Assembly (NCBI GenBank): GCA_020426065.1
Contig: JAGQQT010000078.1
Coordinates: 1 to 11,580 of the forward strand
Direction: 5' to 3'
DNA from: Planctomycetaceae bacterium
GTDB lineage: Bacteria; Planctomycetota; Planctomycetia; Planctomycetales; Planctomycetaceae
Length of the DNA stretch: 11,580 nucleotides
How positions within the stretch are numbered: the stretch's first letter is position 1; every line of letters begins with the position of its first letter. This document shows, piece after piece, positions 1 to 7,274 of this stretch. The position numbers and the translations under genes are program-made. The notes beneath the pieces are model-generated. The model saw nothing but the letters and a program-made list of their open reading frames with translations, did no database searches and had not been told where the DNA came from.

Positions 1-40
1 GCACACGGGTCTTCGTTATTGAATCAGTTGAGGCGTACCA
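1..40. other. Short non-coding edge downstream of the last BMC-P gene
   Basis: Nothing coding can be supported here. An ATG overlaps the stop of the BMC-P gene on the minus strand (TGATG) but meets a stop after five codons. A 5-bp inverted repeat, GGCGT-ACCATC-ACGCC at 32-47, overlaps the stop codon; it has no T-tract after it on the minus strand and is too weak to call a terminator. The operon probably continues to the left. Confidence 0.4.
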
Positions 41-322
41 TCACGCCAGTTTGATATCGTCCAGGATGGCGGCGTTGTAGCCGTCGATCGGTTTCTGTTC
101 AGGATGAAAAGGATTCGAGGCTTCCGGTCCTTCGGCAATGGCAATCACAGTGCCGTTGCCCGCTCCCAGTTCATCGTAAATAACAAGTTCTTCCTCATAG
201 CGATCCGTCTTGTTCGTCAGATGATCCATCGTGTAAGGCGTGACAATTCTCCAGGATGCTCCCTTCAGGGAAGGGTGCGATTGGGACAGAGTCACTTTGC
301 CGATAATCTTGCCGATTCGCAT
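41..322 (-). CDS. BMC-P shell vertex protein (EutN/CcmL family), extended C-terminus
   Basis: A 93-residue pentamer-forming shell protein that should cap the vertices of the microcompartment. It opens with MRIGKIIGKVTLS, the usual BMC-P first strand, and continues with W-R-I-V-T-P and the family core ELGAGNGTVIAIAEG (about residues 60-70, G-A-G-x-G). The last 25 residues, with KPIDGYNAAILDD, are the longer C-terminal form seen in some EutN-like proteins. The ATG at 322 is chosen over an in-frame start at 349 because GAAGGAG sits five bases before it and because the longer form would overlap the preceding gene. It lies 10 nt after the EutT/RpiB-like gene. It is the last of three clearly different BMC-P genes in the operon and may correspond to PvmM of Planctopirus (from memory of the gene order, not checked). 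Confidence 0.93.
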   Translation of the reverse strand: MRIGKIIGKVTLSQSHPSLKGASWRIVTPYTMDHLTNKTDRYEEELVIYDELGAGNGTVIAIAEGPEASNPFHPEQKPIDGYNAAILDDIKLA

Positions 323-332
323 GATGTCTCCT

Positions 333-1007
333 TCAGTGGACCTGTCCAATTTGCCGGAAAATCTGCAGATAGTCCGTCACACTCATTCCGTCGCTCTTCA
401 GGCAGATGACGTTGGCATCGATTTCCCGCATCCCTTCGAGATCCGCCAGAGCCCGAACGGCAACCGCTCTGACTCCCGCTGCCCGATTGGCTTTGAAACA
501 GGCCGTTGCCACGCGATCTGTGCAGAGCACAAACCGTGTTTCCGGAACCCGGGCCAACTCCTGTTGAACCGTTTTCGCTGCTTCCAGTGTGCAGCTCCCC
601 AGTGAGGTCACCCATTTTCCGGGTGAAGTCTGCATGACTGTTTTCAATCCCGTTTCGAGGGCGGAACTCTTCTGGACAATTAACACATGCCAGTTCGGCA
701 GTGAACTCTGTCCGGCTTTCACGGCGGTCTGTTTTGTCTCGTTTTTATCGAGGACCACCCGATGCTGCCGCAGATAGTCTCGAGCGGAAGGTGTGATCAC
801 GCTTTTGGCGGGAATCCCAACCGTCACATTGTTCAATCGATGCCGTTCCAGAACTTCTGCGGTGATGACTCGCTCTTCAAGCCTCAACCGTTCCGGTTTG
901 GTACTTGCCGCTGGACTGGGCGGAGCCGACGAACTGCCAGCAGCAGGCTGAAGGCGATTCAGCACCTGCCGGACAATTTCATTGATGTCGATCTCGCTCA
1001 GGTCCAT
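333..1007 (-). CDS. Two-part EutT-like/RpiB-like protein with N-terminal encapsulation-type helix; probable BMC cargo
   Basis: A 224-residue protein of unknown function. Residues 1-20 (MDLSEIDINEIVRQVLNRLQ) form a predicted amphipathic helix of the encapsulation-peptide type, followed by a Ser/Pro/Ala-rich linker (about 21-40). Residues 46-87 contain VTVGIPAKSVITPSARDYL, which resembles the N-terminal 'LTPSAREL' segment of EutT cobalamin adenosyltransferases. Residues 105-224 recall the RpiB/LacAB sugar-phosphate isomerase fold: CTDRVATACFKANRAAGVRAVAV followed by DANVICL, like 'AANK..GIRAV' and 'NDANVLCLG' of RpiB. I do not see the RpiB catalytic Cys/His pair in its usual place, so enzyme activity is uncertain. 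It sits between two BMC-P genes, 5 nt after the upstream one. Both domain assignments rest on motif resemblance only; its position suggests PvmL in Planctopirus (tentative). Confidence 0.85.
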   Translation of the reverse strand: MDLSEIDINEIVRQVLNRLQPAAGSSSAPPSPAASTKPERLRLEERVITAEVLERHRLNNVTVGIPAKSVITPSARDYLRQHRVVLDKNETKQTAVKAGQSSLPNWHVLIVQKSSALETGLKTVMQTSPGKWVTSLGSCTLEAAKTVQQELARVPETRFVLCTDRVATACFKANRAAGVRAVAVRALADLEGMREIDANVICLKSDGMSVTDYLQIFRQIGQVH

Positions 1008-1012
1008 GAAAC

Positions 1013-1273
1013 TCAGTCTTCGTCTTTGATGCCGACCACTGCATAGCGGACCGGCGTCGCATCGTTATTCATAATGTCTCGAACGGCTGACCCGTCTGTG
1101 GTCAGCATCACGATATCTCCCACGCGGGATCCCAGATTGTCGATGGCAATCATCGGATAACCATCCGGTGTTCCATCCGCCAGTAACGGCTGCACAATCA
1201 GCAACTTCCACCCCCGCAGGGCAGGGGTTTTGACGGTTGCTGTGGCAGTGCCATGGACCTGGGCCAGTTGCAT
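1013..1273 (-). CDS. BMC-P shell vertex protein (EutN/CcmL family), short form
   Basis: An 86-residue pentameric shell protein. The order of segments is typical: [19 protein letters not shown] at the N-terminus, W-K-L-L-I-V-Q-P-L (22-30), a central [16 protein letters not shown] strand pair, and [12 protein letters not shown] at the C-terminus, close to CcmL/EutN ends. It replaces the common 'GAG' of the core with 'GSRVGD'. It starts 20 nt after the aldehyde dehydrogenase stop and ends 5 nt before the next start, with only a weak ribosome binding site, so translational coupling is likely. By gene order it may be the PvmK counterpart (tentative). Confidence 0.92.
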   Translation of the reverse strand: MQLAQVHGTATATVKTPALRGWKLLIVQPLLADGTPDGYPMIAIDNLGSRVGDIVMLTTDGSAVRDIMNNDATPVRYAVVGIKDED

Positions 1274-1293
1274 GAAATCAATCCGTTCGAAGA

Positions 1294-2721
1294 TCAGATA
1301 ATTCGCAGATCATCCACCATCACGCAGCGACGTTGCCGGGTGAAGGTCATTGGGTTTGTCACGCCTTCGCCAGTTGGTGTGGCGATACTGAAGGACAGGT
1401 AACCCTCTCCTCCCAGACCCAGACCAGCTGGTGAAGGACCATTCTTGATGAACAGAGTCGTATCCATCCGACGCCCCATCGTGGACATCGTGCGGACATT
1501 TCTGGAATGAATCAGGCTGGTGTGCTTGAAGCCGTGTTCGTACTTCTCGCACAGATCGATCCCATGTTCGGCATTCCGGCAACGAATGATGGGAACGAAG
1601 GGCATCATCTGTTCTTCAGGAACAAACGGGTTATGCTCATCGGTTTCGCCGTACAGCAGCGGAGTCGATTCCGGCAGTGAGAGACCGACCTGTTTCGCCA
1701 GAACGGAAGCGTGCTGACCAACCAGATCCCGTTTCAGGTGCCAGTGGTCATCTTTGTTTTCGGGTGGGCTGAAGGCCGCCTTCGTCAACTGATCAATCTG
1801 GCCAGCGTTCAGTCGTTTCGCACCGGCACGATCCATCGCTGCCATGAAGGCATCGAAGACCGACTCAACCACGAAGACTTCTTTTTCACCGATACACAGC
1901 AGGTTGTTGTCGTAACCACCTCCGGCAATGATGGATCGAGCGGCGTTGTCCAGATCGGCCGTTTCGTCAACCAGCACGGGAGGATTTCCCGGACCAGCGA
2001 CAATCGCCTTCTTCCGGCTGGCCATGGCAGCCCGTGCGACACCGGGACCACCGGTCACGCACAGAACTTTCACATCGCGATGGCCGAAGATCACGTCGGC
2101 TGATTCCAGAGTCGGTTCTGCAACAATGGTGACCACATTCTGCAGGCCGGTTGCTGCATAAATCGCCCGGTTGAAACGACGGACACCTTCGCAGGCAATC
2201 TTCTTGCCGCTCGGGTGCGGGTTCACAACCAGGGAGTTTCCGGCTGCCACCATGTTGATCACGTTTCCGGCCAGTGTGGGCAGAGAGTGTGTGACCGGAG
2301 TGATCGCTCCAATGACACCAAACGGTGCATACTCCACAACGGTCAGGCCGTGATCACCACTCATCGCATCAGAACGGAGCCACTCGGTGCCGGGAACCTT
2401 TTTGATGATCTGCAGTTTTTCAATCTTGTGTTCCAGGCGGCCAACCTTTGTTTCCAGGAACTCGGCCTTGCCCAGTTCTTCAGCCTGGTCAAAACAGATC
2501 CGTTTGACGATCTCGACAATCTTGGCTCGATCTTCAACCGTACCCTTTCGCAATGCTGCATAACCTTCATTGGCGGCTGCAATGGCCTGCTCGGGATCCT
2601 GAAACACTCCCCAGTCTCCATCCTGACGCTCTCTGGATGGCACCAGGGAACCATTCCGCTTCTGCAACTGGGAGAGCACTTCCTCAACGACGGTCCGAAT
2701 GGTGGCTTCTGTGCTTTGCAT
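1294..2721 (-). CDS. CoA-acylating aldehyde dehydrogenase, PduP/EutE-like, BMC cargo
   Basis: A 475-residue NAD-dependent aldehyde dehydrogenase that should turn the lumen aldehyde (lactaldehyde in PVM compartments, perhaps propionaldehyde) plus CoA into acyl-CoA. Residues 1-20 ([20 protein letters not shown]) are an amphipathic encapsulation-type helix followed by a flexible stretch. The family segments are present: [19 protein letters not shown] (about 135-153), [16 protein letters not shown] (159-174), [12 protein letters not shown] (222-233), [12 protein letters not shown] (242-253), and the catalytic cysteine in [11 protein letters not shown] (Cys276). Length matches PduP. The ATG at 2721 is preferred; a TTG two codons upstream lies 4 nt after GAGG and cannot be excluded, but it changes only two residues. 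The gene lies between a membrane protein and a BMC-P gene. Confidence 0.95.
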   Translation of the reverse strand: MQSTEATIRTVVEEVLSQLQKRNGSLVPSRERQDGDWGVFQDPEQAIAAANEGYAALRKGTVEDRAKIVEIVKRICFDQAEELGKAEFLETKVGRLEHKIEKLQIIKKVPGTEWLRSDAMSGDHGLTVVEYAPFGVIGAITPVTHSLPTLAGNVINMVAAGNSLVVNPHPSGKKIACEGVRRFNRAIYAATGLQNVVTIVAEPTLESADVIFGHRDVKVLCVTGGPGVARAAMASRKKAIVAGPGNPPVLVDETADLDNAARSIIAGGGYDNNLLCIGEKEVFVVESVFDAFMAAMDRAGAKRLNAGQIDQLTKAAFSPPENKDDHWHLKRDLVGQHASVLAKQVGLSLPESTPLLYGETDEHNPFVPEEQMMPFVPIIRCRNAEHGIDLCEKYEHGFKHTSLIHSRNVRTMSTMGRRMDTTLFIKNGPSPAGLGLGGEGYLSFSIATPTGEGVTNPMTFTRQRRCVMVDDLRII

Positions 2722-2771
2722 CTTCAATTATCCTCAAAGGTCAGATTCACTGTGCCTGTAGTTTGTATTCA

Positions 2772-3242
2772 TCAGTCCTGCGGATTCTCGAAGGAATCCA
2801 GTTCCATCCGGTTCCGAACCCAGTTGTCGATCCGTCCTGGTGTGGGAAACTGCAGGATCATGTTCACCAGCAGTGCCGCCGCCACGGGCAGCGAAAACTG
2901 ATGATCAAGAACCAGATTCATAAAGATGGCTCCTTCCAGCATCGCAAACCTGATAATCATCTGCGTCTGAAAGAGGGCCAGATAATTCTGTTCGGTCAGT
3001 TGACGTCCACCCGATTTCATCTGCCTGGCAGCATTACTCACAATGATGGGCGGAATCACGAACGAGAGCACAGCCATCAAAGCTGCCGCTCCAACTCCAA
3101 TTCCCGTCAGAACAGGATCCGGATTCGGATTCCTGAACTTTCCCTGAGCAGCCATGACTGCTCCAAAAATCAGAACTCCCATCATCAGGCTGCCTGCAAT
3201 CATCATGCAGACCTGCTTTGACGGTTGTTGCTGTTGCGACAT
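2772..3242 (-). CDS. Four-helix membrane protein of unknown function inside the BMC operon
   Basis: A 156-residue protein I do not recognise. It has four likely membrane helices: about 12-32 (CMMIAGSLMMGVLIFGAVMAA), 46-68, 88-111 and 116-131. The N-terminus is short and Gln-rich (MSQQQQPSKQ) and the C-terminus is polar (GRIDNWVRNRMELDSFENPQD). A glutamate in RFAMLEGAIFMNLV sits within the third helix. The ATG at 3242 overlaps the TGA of the upstream BMC-P gene by one base (TGATG), with GGAGGAG just before it, which implies coupled translation. A GTG one codon upstream is possible. Its fixed place between shell and enzyme genes suggests a role tied to the compartment, such as transport of a substrate or positioning, but nothing in the sequence shows this. 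Confidence 0.85.
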   Translation of the reverse strand: MSQQQQPSKQVCMMIAGSLMMGVLIFGAVMAAQGKFRNPNPDPVLTGIGVGAAALMAVLSFVIPPIIVSNAARQMKSGGRQLTEQNYLALFQTQMIIRFAMLEGAIFMNLVLDHQFSLPVAAALLVNMILQFPTPGRIDNWVRNRMELDSFENPQD

Positions 3243-3559
3243 CACTCCTCCTCGTTTTTGTCGTAGATCAACGCATCCAGTACGGTGACTTTGTCAACAA
3301 TCCCAATCACGGCCGCATCTATCGGCAGTTTCTTGGTCTGTTCGGTGAACCGTGCACTCGATCCCTGCACGCACAGCACCACTTCTCCCACTCCAGCTCC
3401 CACCGTATCGACCACCACAAAGGTGCGACCGGTCAGCTTGAGTGAATCGTGCTTTTTCTCATCCACACGCAACGGCTCAACGATGAACAGTTTCTGTCCA
3501 ACCATCGAGTCGACTTTGTGCGACGAGACAATACTGCCGGTGATCTTTCCGATGAACAT
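3242..3559 (-). CDS. BMC-P shell vertex protein (EutN/CcmL family)
   Basis: A 105-residue pentameric shell protein. It begins MFIGKITGSIVSSHK, continues with VGQKLFIVEPL (20-30), and has the family core TVGAGVGEVVLCVQGSSAR (52-70, with G-A-G-x-G-E-V-V), ending in PIDAAVIGIVDKVTV plus an acidic tail. It is the most EutN/CcmL-like of the three BMC-P proteins in the operon. It follows the acetate-kinase-like gene by 32 nt, with GGAAGAG upstream of the ATG, and its stop overlaps the start of the membrane-protein gene by one base. By order it may match PvmH (tentative). Confidence 0.94.
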   Translation of the reverse strand: MFIGKITGSIVSSHKVDSMVGQKLFIVEPLRVDEKKHDSLKLTGRTFVVVDTVGAGVGEVVLCVQGSSARFTEQTKKLPIDAAVIGIVDKVTVLDALIYDKNEEE

Positions 3560-3591
3560 GACTCACTCTTCCAAAACGGATTTCCATCATC

Positions 3592-4791
3592 TTATGACTG
3601 AGCCGCAATCAGACCTGCCGTCTGTCGGGCGACAACCAGTTCTTCATTCGTGGGGACGACCCACACCTGAATCCGGCTCGCTGAACTTGACAGCAGAAAC
3701 TCTCCCTTTCCCGTCTGATTCTTTTCCTGATCCAGTTCCAATCCCGCCCAGGCAAAGCCCTGGCAGACCTGTTCCCGGATCAACCGGCTCTTCTCGCCGA
3801 TGCCTCCTGTAAACACGATCGCTTCCGTTCCCGCCAGCACAGCCATGTAAGCACCAATGTAGTGCCGAATGTTGGCCACAAAGACATTCAACGCCCGTTG
3901 AGCTCCTTCGTGTCCTTTGGCTGCTGCCTCTTCCAGATCGCGACAATCTCCGCTCAAGCCACCACTCAGTCCCAGCAGTCCGCCGGTACTGCTCAGTTCC
4001 GCGAGCAGTGTTTCCAGACTCTTGCCCGTTCTTCGCATCAGCAGAGGCAGGGCAAACGCGTCGAAATCTCCGACCCGATTGTTCTGCGGCAACCCGGTTT
4101 GAGGGGTCATCCCCATCGTTGTTGCCCGAGATTCGCCACCCTGTTGAGCACAGATCGAACTGGAGCCTCCCAGATGGCAGGAAATCAGTTTCAGATCCTG
4201 CCGACCGGTCAGTTCCGCCGTCCGCTGGCCAATAAATCGATGGCTGGCTCCATGGAATCCCCATCGCTGAATGGCATGTTCCGCCTTCCAGGAATAAGGA
4301 ACCGCATACAGCCGATTCGCTTCTGGAATCGTTTCGTGAAATCCCGTTTCCAGGGCCGCCACCAGGGGCATTCCGGGAAACGCACTTCGTAACTCCCGCA
4401 TCGCTTTCACATAGGGTGGATTGTGAGCTGGTGCCACGTCCGACAGTTCATCCATCGCTGCCAGAAGTTCGTCATTCACCAGCCGCACGCCACTCAGATG
4501 TCCGGCAAACACCGCCTTGAAACCAATCGCCTGCACATCTTCCACACGAGCCAGACACCCCGTTTCCGGATGAGTCAACTGCTCCAGGCAGATTTGCACG
4601 GCGGTCGCATGATCGGGAACAACCTGCTGGCGTTCTGCGGTATGCGAGCCGATCTCAACCTGACAGCGGCTTTCCGCACCAGCCTGTCCAATCCGGTCAA
4701 TTCCGCCCCGCGCAAGTTGCGTTTCGGATTCCATATCGAACAGTCGGTACTTGAAACTCGTCGAGCCGAGATTTGCAACCAGTACTTTCAT
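3592..4791 (-). CDS. ackA: Acetate-kinase-family acyl kinase with a changed active site
   Basis: A 399-residue member of the acetate/propionate kinase family, expected to make ATP and a free acid from the acyl phosphate produced by PduL. The family signatures are clear: [13 protein letters not shown] (7-19), APAHNP (120-125), GFHGASHRF (178-186, including His180), [11 protein letters not shown] (205-215), TGGIGEKS (328-335) and TNEEL (381-385). Several normally fixed residues differ. The catalytic-Arg segment HRVVHGG is FKAVFAG here (Lys92 for Arg91 of Methanosarcina thermophila AckA), FDTAFH is LETGFH (Glu148 for Asp148), and Leu122 is Ala. The Arg of the GTRxGDID segment is kept (NNRVGDFD, Arg239). 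The start at 4791 gives the usual length; the longer reading frame to 4911 adds a sequence unlike the family. No encapsulation helix is seen. Confidence 0.92.
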   Translation of the reverse strand: MKVLVANLGSTSFKYRLFDMESETQLARGGIDRIGQAGAESRCQVEIGSHTAERQQVVPDHATAVQICLEQLTHPETGCLARVEDVQAIGFKAVFAGHLSGVRLVNDELLAAMDELSDVAPAHNPPYVKAMRELRSAFPGMPLVAALETGFHETIPEANRLYAVPYSWKAEHAIQRWGFHGASHRFIGQRTAELTGRQDLKLISCHLGGSSSICAQQGGESRATTMGMTPQTGLPQNNRVGDFDAFALPLLMRRTGKSLETLLAELSSTGGLLGLSGGLSGDCRDLEEAAAKGHEGAQRALNVFVANIRHYIGAYMAVLAGTEAIVFTGGIGEKSRLIREQVCQGFAWAGLELDQEKNQTGKGEFLLSSSASRIQVWVVPTNEELVVARQTAGLIAAQS

Positions 4792-4934
4792 GGCGTGTCT
4801 TTCTTCCTTGAACCAGGGGAGAGGGAGAGGATCATTCCGGTCTGGCTTCGTTAATGATTGGGAACGAATCCACTTCATCAACGAGTCCTGCCGACTGCCA
4901 TCACCAGGCACACCGGCATTCCCGGACGGATCCC
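4792..4934 (-). other. Intergenic spacer between BMC-H and acyl kinase genes
   Basis: This 143-nt gap is among the longer ones inside the operon. I see no convincing promoter, operator or strong hairpin in it; a CCGG-GAATG-CCGG element near 4909-4921 has only a 4-bp stem. The extension of the kinase reading frame across it does not look like protein. Confidence 0.4.
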
Positions 4935-5207
4935 TTACTTCACGAAATATTCCATCAAGTCACCTTGCGGACGGGGAATGACGTGTGCGGAAACCAGTTC
5001 ACCAACGCGTGAAGCGGCCTCTGCTCCGGCATCGACGGCAGCTCGAACCGAGCCCACATCTCCGCGAATCACAGTAGTAACGAACGCGCCGCCGATCTGA
5101 ATCTGATCAACCAGCGAGACATTTGCGGACTTCAGCATCGCATCAGAAGCTTCGATCTGAGCGATCAGGCCTTTGGTTTCAACCAACCCAATTGCATCAC
5201 CATTCAT
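4935..5207 (-). CDS. BMC-H hexameric shell protein with unusual pore loop (QIGGAF)
   Basis: A 90-residue Pfam00936-type shell protein. It has the canonical opening [20 protein letters not shown], the lattice lysine in SDAMLKSAN (Lys26), [20 protein letters not shown] (46-65) and HVIPRPQ near the end. The pore segment is QIGGAF (37-42), where PduA has KIGSGL, so both pore-lining positions differ and a bulky Phe follows. I chose the ATG at 5207 because it gives the standard BMC-H start and has GGAG ten bases upstream. An in-frame ATG at 5243 would add 12 residues (MEQMLFTWSQTI), which are unlike the family. It follows the other BMC-H gene after a hairpin-bearing spacer. By order it may be PvmE (tentative). 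Confidence 0.94.
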   Translation of the reverse strand: MNGDAIGLVETKGLIAQIEASDAMLKSANVSLVDQIQIGGAFVTTVIRGDVGSVRAAVDAGAEAASRVGELVSAHVIPRPQGDLMEYFVK

Positions 5208-5303
5208 AATGGTCTGACTCCAGGTAAATAACATCTGTTCCATGACAGACTCGGCATTTCACAACAGGGGAAAGCCGAGAAAAATTACATTGTTCAACGT
5301 TTG

Positions 5304-5336
5304 GCGGCTGTCAGGATTTCCCTGAACCTGCCGCCC
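5304..5336 (-). terminator. Intercistronic stem-loop between the two BMC-H genes
   Basis: Reading the plus strand, GGCGGC (5304-5309) pairs with GCCGCC (5331-5336) and TCAGG (5312-5316) with CCTGA (5322-5326), around a 5-nt loop and one small internal loop. On the transcript it lies just after the stop of the first BMC-H gene. There is no T-run directly after it; ATTTTT comes about 20 nt later. It fits a partial terminator or an RNA-stabilising hairpin that would favour the upstream shell gene, rather than a full stop to the operon. Confidence 0.45.
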
Positions 5337-5343
5337 CTTCCAC

Positions 5344-5649
5344 TTAGCCTTTGGCAGCTGGTGTTTTCTTGGGTGTTGGCAGAACTGCAGCCAGTTCTTC
5401 GTGTGGGCGAGGAATCACCTGCACGCTGACGACATCGCCAATTTTGCTGGCAGCAGCAGCACCGGCATCCACAGCAGCTTTAACAGCAGCCACGTCGCCA
5501 ACAACGAAGGCTGTTACCAGACCGCTACCAACTTTGTCCCAGCCGATCATCTGCACGTTGGCAGCTTTCAGCATGGCATCAGCTGCTTCGATCAGACAGA
5601 CGAGACCTTTGGTCTCAATCATTCCCAGAGCTTCCATAACTTTCGCCAT
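5344..5649 (-). CDS. BMC-H hexameric shell protein, PduA-like, with C-terminal tail
   Basis: A 101-residue hexameric shell protein, very close to the PduA/EutM pattern: [20 protein letters not shown] (5-24), DAMLKAAN with the lattice lysine, the pore segment KVGSGL (39-44) matching Pdu[29 protein letters not shown] (50-71) and VIPRPH. It ends in an extra Lys/Pro/Ala-rich tail ([11 protein letters not shown]). The start at 5649 has GGAG ten bases upstream and gives a normal N-terminus; the in-frame start at 5694 adds 15 residues unlike the family. As the first shell gene of the operon, followed by a stable hairpin, it is probably the main facet protein. By order it may be PvmD (tentative). Confidence 0.95.
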   Translation of the reverse strand: MAKVMEALGMIETKGLVCLIEAADAMLKAANVQMIGWDKVGSGLVTAFVVGDVAAVKAAVDAGAAAASKIGDVVSVQVIPRPHEELAAVLPTPKKTPAAKG

Positions 5650-5676
5650 TTCTCGTTCTCTCCACAAAAAGTGACC

Positions 5677-5690
5677 TGCTCTTGCGAGCA
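5677..5690 (-). other. Small GNRA-loop hairpin upstream of the first BMC-H gene
   Basis: On the minus strand TGCTC-GCAA-GAGCA forms a 5-bp stem with a GCAA tetraloop, followed six bases later by five Ts. It lies between pduL and the first BMC-H gene, 27 nt before the BMC-H start. It is too short to be a firm terminator; a weak attenuator or RNA-processing site is possible. Confidence 0.3.
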
Positions 5691-5752
5691 ACAACTAAAA
5701 ATTCAACAGACAACGACCCTCGTGACTGGATCTCAGCCACTCAGAACCGTTC

Positions 5753-6451
5753 TCAGTGTTTGCACTTGCATGGTTCAATCTTGAGCAGTTCCACCTTCGT
5801 GGCCGACTCCAGATTGATACAGTTTCCTTCATCCGTATCCAGATGGATTTCCAGCTTGATTCCTTTCCCCGCCCGCACCGCCACATCTTCCAGAATGGTG
5901 GTACAACCGGGGGATTCCACTCGCAGCTGCATCATGTCCTTGTCTTTGACGCCGTAGAATTCCAGATCCTGCGGCCCCATGTGAACGTGACGCATGGCCC
6001 GGATCACACCTTCTTTCAATTCGACGATGCCGTGTGGCCCCATCAGAATGCAGCCCGGTGTTCCAGCGATATCACCACTGATGCGGACCGGCAGATCGAT
6101 TCCCAGGGAAATGCCATCGGTGAAGGCCAGCTCAACCTGTGAATCTGGTCGGCAGGGACCCAGTACACGCACGTTATTGATCACCCGGCGACGTGGGCCG
6201 ATGACCGAGACTGTTTCTTCAGCAGCGTAGTAGCCGTCCTGATAGAGATCTTTCATGATCGTGAGGGTGCGGCCTGGCCCAAACAGCATTTCGACATGCT
6301 CATCAGTCAGGTGCACGTGTCGAGCGGAGATGTTGACAACCAGTGGATTCGGTTTGGCCGTTTCCACTTCAGGAACACTCCGGTTTGCTCCCAGAACCTG
6401 ACGGACAATCTGTTCGATGTCGCTGCGCTGAAATTCCGTGACTGCACTCAT
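5753..6451 (-). CDS. pduL: PduL-type phosphotransacylase, BMC cargo
   Basis: A 232-residue phosphate acyltransferase that moves the acyl group from CoA to phosphate inside the compartment, recycling CoA for the aldehyde dehydrogenase. Residues 8-24 ([17 protein letters not shown]) form an encapsulation-type amphipathic helix followed by a linker. Two PduL (PF06130) repeats follow. Zinc-binding histidines are visible in [13 protein letters not shown] (His45, His47), AMRHVHMGP (His155, His157) and [10 protein letters not shown] (His203); [12 protein letters not shown] carries a further conserved segment. The protein ends CKCKH. The ATG at 6451 is preferred over an in-frame TTG at 6475 that would precede the recognisable N-terminus. 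It is the second gene of the operon, 57 nt after the regulator. Length and both domains match PVM-type PduL. Confidence 0.96.
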   Translation of the reverse strand: MSAVTEFQRSDIEQIVRQVLGANRSVPEVETAKPNPLVVNISARHVHLTDEHVEMLFGPGRTLTIMKDLYQDGYYAAEETVSVIGPRRRVINNVRVLGPCRPDSQVELAFTDGISLGIDLPVRISGDIAGTPGCILMGPHGIVELKEGVIRAMRHVHMGPQDLEFYGVKDKDMMQLRVESPGCTTILEDVAVRAGKGIKLEIHLDTDEGNCINLESATKVELLKIEPCKCKH

Positions 6452-6508
6452 GTTGGATTTTGCCTCAGGTTGCAATTGTCTTTGTTCGTATTCATTCAGA
6501 TTGGAAGG

Positions 6509-7261
6509 TCAGGCGATGTAGTGAACCTGAACATCCATCTGTTCCAGAAACTGTCGCCAACGCGGTTCCAGACCATCGTCAACAAACAGACTGTCCGGAC
6601 GGTTTAAGTCGCACATTTTGACCAGGGCATTCCGTCCGAATTTGCCGTGGTCCGCTGCGATAATGACTTCCTCGGCGGTTTCCAGCATCTGCTGCTCGGC
6701 CTCAACCAGGAGCGAGTTGCTGTTAAACATGCCTTCTTCCGTAATTCCTCCGACACTCATGATCAGCCTCTGTACCCGGATCCGCTTCAACGCTTCCACC
6801 GCAATCGGCCCGAGTGCCACTCCCGTCTTGGGATAGAGGTATCCTCCAATCATGATCAGTTCGATGGAGGGGGAGTTGATCAGCAGTTGTGCGATTGGCA
6901 GGGAATTAGTCACCACCTGAAGTGGCATTCCCATCAGATTTCGTGCGACTTCCAGTGTGGTGGTCCCACCATCGAGTAACACGGACTCTCCCGGTTGCAC
7001 GATATTCGCGACAGCCCGGGCAATCTTCTGCTTTTCTGTAAGTCCCCTGAAACTCCTGTCTTCAAACGTCACCAGGGATTCGCCCGTGTAGGCAATGCCG
7101 CCACGAGTCCGCCGAACCTGTCCAAAACTGTCAAGAAGTTCCAGATCCCGTCGAATGGTGGATTCGCTGGCTTCTGTTGCTTCCATCAGATCCTGGAGCG
7201 AGGCATATCCTTTTTTCTCGGCTACATCGAGTATTATTTGACGGCGATGATCGGCTAACAC
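6509..7261 (-). CDS. DeoR-family transcriptional regulator of the BMC operon
   Basis: A 250-residue repressor-type regulator. Residues 1-57 form the DeoR winged helix, with [24 protein letters not shown] (33-55) as the recognition helix and wing. Residues 75-235 are the sugar-phosphate sensor (DeoRC) domain with [16 protein letters not shown] (94-109), VTNSLPIA (117-124), [16 protein letters not shown] (137-152), MSVGGI (168-173) and [10 protein letters not shown] (201-210). The GTG start at 7261 is supported by AAGGA eight bases upstream. DeoR proteins usually respond to phosphorylated sugars, so a fuculose- or rhamnulose-phosphate intermediate is a reasonable inferred ligand. It is the first gene of the run and very likely controls itself and the BMC genes from the repeats just upstream. 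Confidence 0.95.
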   Translation of the reverse strand: MLADHRRQIILDVAEKKGYASLQDLMEATEASESTIRRDLELLDSFGQVRRTRGGIAYTGESLVTFEDRSFRGLTEKQKIARAVANIVQPGESVLLDGGTTTLEVARNLMGMPLQVVTNSLPIAQLLINSPSIELIMIGGYLYPKTGVALGPIAVEALKRIRVQRLIMSVGGITEEGMFNSNSLLVEAEQQMLETAEEVIIAADHGKFGRNALVKMCDLNRPDSLFVDDGLEPRWRQFLEQMDVQVHYIA

Positions 7262-7274
7262 GGTCGAGATCCTT

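Noticed and set aside
2215..3221. Long plus-strand open frames opposite the aldehyde dehydrogenase and membrane-protein genes
   Set aside because: They are antisense to clear family proteins, have no family features, and overlap one another.
3862..4392. A 176-codon plus-strand frame opposite the acyl kinase
   Set aside because: Antisense shadow; the minus strand carries intact acetate-kinase signatures along the whole stretch.
4792..4911. A 40-residue N-terminal extension of the acyl kinase that might have been an encapsulation tag
   Set aside because: It is Pro/Arg/Asp-rich and not an amphipathic helix, and the internal ATG gives the exact family start [10 protein letters not shown].
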